Below the pieces are notes generated by a model. That model searched no databases. It saw only the letters and a list, made by a program, of their open reading frames with translations, and had not been told where the DNA came from. The translations under genes and the position numbers were made by a program. From an uncultured Collinsella sp. (GTDB lineage Bacteria > Actinomycetota > Coriobacteriia > Coriobacteriales > Coriobacteriaceae), in assembly GCA_900553215.1 (NCBI GenBank), contig USCJ01000091.1:1-6010 (forward strand): a stretch of 6,010 bases of DNA, given 5' to 3'. Below are positions 5,599-6,010 of this stretch, piece by piece. Each line of letters opens with the position of its first letter. Position 1 is the first letter of the stretch.

Positions 5599-6010
5599 CA
5601 GCCAGGAAGTCACGCTGGACAGCGGGATCGACCTTGACGCCAGGGCCCATGGTGGAAGACACGGAGATGGACTTGACGTACTTGCCCTTAGCAGAAGAGG
5701 GCTTGACGCGCAGGATCTCGGTGTACAGGGCAGCGTAGTTCTCGACGAGCTGCTGCTCAGAGAAGGACTTCTTGCCCAGGGGCACGTGGCAGATGCCGTA
5801 ACGGTCGGCGCGGTACTCAACGCGGCCAGCCTTGAGCTCGGAGACCATCTTGGCGACGTCCATGGTCACGGTGCCGAGCTTGGGGTTCGGCATGAGGCCA
5901 CGGGGACCGAGGATCTTACCGATGCGGCCGACCTTGGCCATCATGTTCGGCGTAGCGATAGCGGCGTCGAAGTTGATCTCGCCCTTCTGGATCTGGGCGA
6001 CGAGCTCGTC
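5594..6010 (-). CDS. rplA: 50S ribosomal protein L1, C-terminal part (5' end outside window)
   Basis: This is the large-subunit L1-stalk protein, which binds 23S rRNA and in many bacteria represses its own operon by binding the rplK-rplA mRNA. The visible 138 residues run from [21 protein letters not shown] to the end. The hallmark segments are [39 protein letters not shown] and the near-C-terminal [11 protein letters not shown]. The frame is open through the window edge at 6010, so roughly the first 40 percent of a normal L1 is missing here by truncation of the window and not of the gene. An internal ATG at 5944 is not the true start, because conserved L1 sequence continues upstream of it. 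It converges on the phosphoesterase gene, and no rplJ follows within the window. The end of the gene is followed by a shared terminator. Confidence 0.97.
   Translation of the reverse strand, partial: DELVAQIQKGEINFDAAIATPNMMAKVGRIGKILGPRGLMPNPKLGTVTMDVAKMVSELKAGRVEYRADRYGICHVPLGKKSFSEQQLVENYAALYTEILRVKPSSAKGKYVKSISVSSTMGPGVKVDPAVQRDFLAE

Noticed and set aside
5944..6010. Treating ATG at 5944 as the rplA start
   Set aside because: The same frame continues upstream to the window edge with conserved L1 residues, so the gene is only cut by the window.

Overview
The window looks like a stretch of chromosome from a moderately high-GC, Gram-positive-type anaerobe. The strong C/G third-position bias, AGGAGG-type ribosome binding sites, tight gene spacing and gene families suggest Coriobacteriia (Actinomycetota), possibly Collinsella. 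That placement rests on family resemblance and codon use and was not checked against a database.

Layout: (1) Bases 1-124 are a leader with no supportable gene. (2) 125-1835 holds a two-gene ABC transporter cassette: a multi-pass permease and an ATPase overlapping by 8 bases. The pair belongs to the TrpXYZ-like (COG4120/COG1101) group, and no substrate-binding protein gene is visible here. (3) 1836-1982 carries two hairpins in a row and the start signals of the next gene. (4) 1983-2750 encodes a small MscS-type mechanosensitive channel. (5) 2751-2844 holds a second hairpin of the same repeat family, a promoter-like motif and a ribosome binding site. (6) 2845-5468 is a translationally coupled pair: a 638-residue protein joining a ParB-like N-terminal region to a BMP/Med-type ligand-binding domain, then a calcineurin-like phosphoesterase joined by an ATGA overlap. 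(7) 5469-5593 is the convergent gap, with a third repeat hairpin and a probably bidirectional terminator. (8) 5594-6010, on the minus strand, is the 3' part of rplA (ribosomal protein L1), cut by the window edge.

The transporter probably imports an amino-acid-like or other small ligand with an external binding protein encoded elsewhere. The channel protects against osmotic downshock. The ParB-like/BMP protein has no visible signal peptide, so it is probably a cytoplasmic sensor, and its coupling to a phosphoesterase suggests a joint regulatory or nucleotide-related job. This pair is the best candidate here for an undescribed system.

The second notable signal is a family of three hairpins with stems related to ACCACCACAAAGG and a conserved 9-base loop (GGACAGGCA, or its reverse complement in the third copy). 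Each sits at or within a few bases of a stop codon. They look like a dispersed REP-like repeat serving as, or mimicking, gene-end terminators.
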